Assembly (NCBI RefSeq): GCF_904848675.1
Contig: NZ_LR890047.1
Location: 558,001-622,000, forward strand
Direction of reading: 5' to 3'
Origin: Profftia tarda
GTDB taxonomy: Bacteria; Pseudomonadota; Gammaproteobacteria; Enterobacterales; Enterobacteriaceae
DNA length: 64,000 nt
The notes beneath the pieces were generated by a model, which saw only the letters and a list, made by a program, of their open reading frames with translations, did not search any database and was not told the DNA's origin. The translations under genes and the position numbers were made by a program. This document shows positions 62,001 to 64,000 of the stretch, one piece after another; position 1 is the stretch's first letter; each line of letters opens with the position of its first letter.

Positions 62001-62490
62001 AATATATTAATCGACTAATAGATAGGATAAATTCCAAAATAACTATATTAACTAAAGTGTTTTCTACTATTATCAAAGCAGGTACTAGTATTGATTAGTA
62101 ATAGTATTATATATTATTGCAATAATTTGTCTTTCATTTAAAAGGGGGCGGATTATTTTAGGATTTCTTTCTTATAATAAACTTATATCTTGAAAAGATT
62201 AAAGAGACTTAGATGATATTTTAAATAAAAATTTTATTTATTGAATACAATATTTTATTTTATGCATATTTTGTGTACTTAGCTAAATAAAAGATAACTA
62301 TACTATAACTGTTATATCTTATAAAATACTCTAATATCTTAAAATATAATTATCATTTTGCTTTTTATATCATGCTTGCATCTCTGCTATAATTTAACAC
62401 AAGTATTATCAGAATATAATATATTTCTTTGTAAGAAAGAAATAAATATTAGGTGTATTTTTATTTATTAGATTATAATAAATATGTAGA
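59014..62490. other. Non-coding stretch between queD and htpX
   Basis: About 3.5 kb without an intact gene. Hairpins lie at 59617-59641 (TCCTTAATT/AATTAAGGA) and 59676-59692 (CCTCTA/TAGAGG). Between about 60180 and 60870 composition is less AT-rich and several short open runs occur, suggesting decayed genes (see the entry at 60664). A GGGGGCGG motif near 62150 stands out but belongs to no RNA I recognise. Confidence 0.55.
60664..60867 (-). pseudogene. Possible remnant of a decayed coding region
   Basis: An open stretch of 67 codons with clearly higher GC than its surroundings; the C-terminal part reads AYLLFWSLEGGVLSYILRAYC. The end loosely recalls the last residues of aconitase A (GILHYVIR in E. 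coli), but the match is short and the rest does not align, so I do not assign it. It has no Shine-Dalgarno sequence. A second run with protein-like character lies downstream on the same strand near 60240-60330 (KDAKRFLLNQLDREMCALLSD, then a stop). Together they suggest one or two genes eroded relatively recently. Confidence 0.3.
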
Positions 62491-63372
62491 TTACTTCAGG
62501 TATTGTGCACTGTTCAGTGCTTGAATCCTTTCATCTAATGGTGGATGCGATAGAAATAGCGCACTTATAGATTTTGCACGACCATTGATGCAGAATGTTA
62601 CCACATGCCCCTCTTCCTGGGGACTATAGCTTGTTTTTAAACGTTGTAAGGCAGCAATCATTTTATGTCGACCGACTAAATTTGCAGAACCAGCATCAGC
62701 ACGAAATTCTCTATAACGAGAGAACCACATGGTTATAATATTTGCTAGTATGCCAAATATTAGTTCCAATACCATTGATACGGAAAAATAAATCATAGAA
62801 TTATTGTTAGTACTTGGCTCTTCCTCACGCGTACTAGATAAAAAATTTGATACTACGTTTGCTATTAAACGAGATATAAAGATAACAAAAGTATTCACGA
62901 CACCCTGGAGCAGCATCATAGTGACCATATCGCCATTAGCGATATGGGTGATCTCATGAGCCAACACAGCTTCAGTTTCTTCAATAGTCATATTTTTTAG
63001 CATACCTGTGCTAACGGCTAGTAATGAATCATTGCGACGGGCGCCTGTTGCGAATGCATTGATATCTTGCGCGTGATATATAGCAATCTGCGGTATATTA
63101 ATACCTACCTTTTCAGATTGCTTTCGGATGGTGTCAAGCAACCAACGTTCGGTTGCGTTTTGTGGTTTCTGAATAACCTCACCGTTAACTGAACGTAAGG
63201 CTATCCATTTAGATGTTAATAGAGAAATTATAGAACCACCAAAACCAAATAACAGTGCTATAATCATTAACGCTTGTGTGCTACCAGACTGAATCCCAGT
63301 TATACTCAGCACTATACCAAATACTAATATAACTGCTAAGTTAGTCAGCAGGAATAAAGAAATACGCATCAT
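62491..63372 (-). CDS. htpX: Membrane zinc metalloprotease HtpX
   Basis: M48-family inner-membrane protease that cooperates with FtsH in membrane-protein quality control. The 293 residues equal the E. coli length. Two N-terminal membrane helices (about 5-26 and 34-54) precede the cytosolic HEITH motif at 139-143 (zinc ligands H139, H143, catalytic E140). Two further helices and the third zinc ligand, a glutamate in SRYREFRADAGS, follow. The tail LSHPPLDERIQAL is conserved. I start at the ATG at 63372 (MMRIS), aligned with E. coli and with AGGA about 12 bases upstream; an ATG at 63384 would overlap that site. In E. coli its upstream neighbour is prc, whose probable tail is at the window edge. 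Confidence 0.96.
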   Translation of the reverse strand: MMRISLFLLTNLAVILVFGIVLSITGIQSGSTQALMIIALLFGFGGSIISLLTSKWIALRSVNGEVIQKPQNATERWLLDTIRKQSEKVGINIPQIAIYHAQDINAFATGARRNDSLLAVSTGMLKNMTIEETEAVLAHEITHIANGDMVTMMLLQGVVNTFVIFISRLIANVVSNFLSSTREEEPSTNNNSMIYFSVSMVLELIFGILANIITMWFSRYREFRADAGSANLVGRHKMIAALQRLKTSYSPQEEGHVVTFCINGRAKSISALFLSHPPLDERIQALNSAQYLK

Positions 63373-63922
63373 ACTATTATTCATCCTAGTAATAAATTAT
63401 ATAAGCACACCCCTTAACGGAACATACATGCCTTTCTAAAAAATATTAAGCTGTAAAGAACCAATTACAATATAATTTTAAAACTTAAGGCATTTAAAAT
63501 TATAAAATTAAATATTAAACAAAATGTTATTGCCTTTTAGTAACTCATTTACTCTAATGCTATTGAAATCTTAAGCTTAGCTTGCTAGATTGATCAATGT
63601 TTGTTATAATATTTCCCTAGCGAATGTTCTAGAACATTTATAAGAACTATTTAAATTAATAAATCAATTTTATTGACAGCTTACTAAATATTATCTAAAA
63701 GTACTGGTGATAGATCTTCGTTCACTTAGTGCAATTAAATAATAATTTCTGATACTTTAATAGACAGTAGTCTAGATAGGATGCATGGAGACAATATGTG
63801 TTATCCTAGAACAGTGAATGATATTGTTTTATAGTTCCTGAGATCAAATTTATTTAGACTATATCTATATTCTATTGCACTTTATAGAGGCTAATATTAG
63901 CCTATCATTTAGATGTACTAAA
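63373..63922. other. Non-coding stretch upstream of htpX
   Basis: About 550 bases. A 16-bp perfect palindrome AATGTTCT/AGAACATT at 63623-63638 lies roughly 250 bases before htpX and could be an operator. In E. coli htpX is induced by heat shock (sigma-32) and CpxR; I do not find a convincing match to either site. Confidence 0.5.
63623..63638. repeat. 16-bp palindrome upstream of htpX
   Basis: AATGTTCT and AGAACATT abut as a perfect palindrome. A TATAAT lies 17 bases to its left on the plus strand. Possible regulator site, function unknown. Confidence 0.45.
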
Positions 63923-64000
63923 TCAATATAATGCATAAATAATAGTCTTTACTGTTTGTTTAAATATTTCCTGTTTAGAAAGAGGCGGGGAGATGAGCAT
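63923..64000 (-). CDS. prc: Probable C-terminal tail of tail-specific protease Prc (partial, runs off window)
   Basis: The minus strand is open from the window edge to a TGA at 63923-63925 and reads, from inside the window, LISPPLSKQEIFKQTVKTIIYALY. This resembles the end of E. coli Prc (DPYLDETVKIALDL) at the TVK segment. The DNA is noticeably less AT-rich than the spacer to its left. The order prc then htpX on the same strand matches E. coli. Only about 25 codons are visible and the last residues of E. coli Prc are missing, so this may be a shortened tail or a decayed copy. Confidence 0.4.
   Translation of the reverse strand: MLISPPLSKQEIFKQTVKTIIYALY

Noticed and set aside
62145..62165. 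GGGGGCGG motif considered as the start of tmRNA or another GC-rich RNA gene
   Set aside because: The following sequence does not match tmRNA, 4.5S RNA or RNase P RNA and quickly becomes AT-rich.
1..64000. CRISPR arrays, prophage, insertion sequences, toxin-antitoxin or defence systems
   Set aside because: No regularly spaced repeats, no transposase or phage-like protein, and no defence-type gene was found on either strand.

Overview
The window looks like chromosomal DNA from a gammaproteobacterium of the order Enterobacterales at an advanced stage of genome reduction, most likely a host-restricted insect symbiont. Every recognisable protein is closest by eye to its Escherichia coli/Serratia counterpart, and lengths often match within a few residues (Ppa 176, HtpX 293, QueD 121, YcdX 245). 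Many small neighbourhoods keep E. coli order: cysJ-cysI-cysH, adk-hemH, mlaFEDCB, ubiF-tRNAs-asnB, ftsB-ispD-ispF-pcm, zapG-degQ, and a probable prc-htpX. Base composition is strongly AT-rich. Genes occupy well under half of the window, and gaps of 1 to 4 kb hold no plausible reading frame. No transposase, phage gene, CRISPR array or defence gene was seen. Low coding density with intact housekeeping genes recalls descriptions of Serratia symbiotica from Cinara aphids, but species assignment is inference.

Layout. 1-8.1 kb: ppa, then the assimilatory sulfite/PAPS reductase genes cysJIH. 9-11.6 kb: adk and hemH. 13.0-16.7 kb: rne, almost full length, behind a long structured leader. 17.6-20.8 kb: the Mla phospholipid-transport operon, with mlaF and mlaE fused into one frame. 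21.4-25.1 kb: ycdX and truA on the minus strand. 28.1-32.4 kb: ubiF facing a Gln-Gln-Leu-Met tRNA cluster and asnB. 35.4-37.0 kb: ibaG-murA, which in E. coli directly follow mlaB. 38.3-44.4 kb: a minus-strand block pcm, ispF, ispD, ftsB, gltX, with a gap where truD-surE belong. 45.8-47.7 kb: dnaX, split across two frames. 48.6-51.9 kb: tRNA-Val, zapG, degQ. 55.7-63.4 kb: nlpD, queD, htpX; the probable tail of prc lies at the right edge.

Function. The set serves core maintenance: replication (dnaX), RNA processing (rne), translation (gltX, truA, queD, five tRNAs), isoprenoid and ubiquinone synthesis (ispD, ispF, ubiF), heme (hemH), sulfur reduction (cysJIH), asparagine synthesis (asnB), peptidoglycan and division (murA, ftsB, zapG, nlpD) and envelope quality control (mla, degQ, htpX).

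The most notable observation is in dnaX. The heptamer A AAA AAG, which drives programmed -1 frameshifting in E. coli dnaX, sits at the equivalent codon. Here the zero frame ends early and only the -1 frame reaches the tau C-terminal domain, which reverses the E. coli arrangement. Other notable points are the MlaF-MlaE fusion, the preserved rne leader, and a series of long perfect hairpins in otherwise empty DNA.
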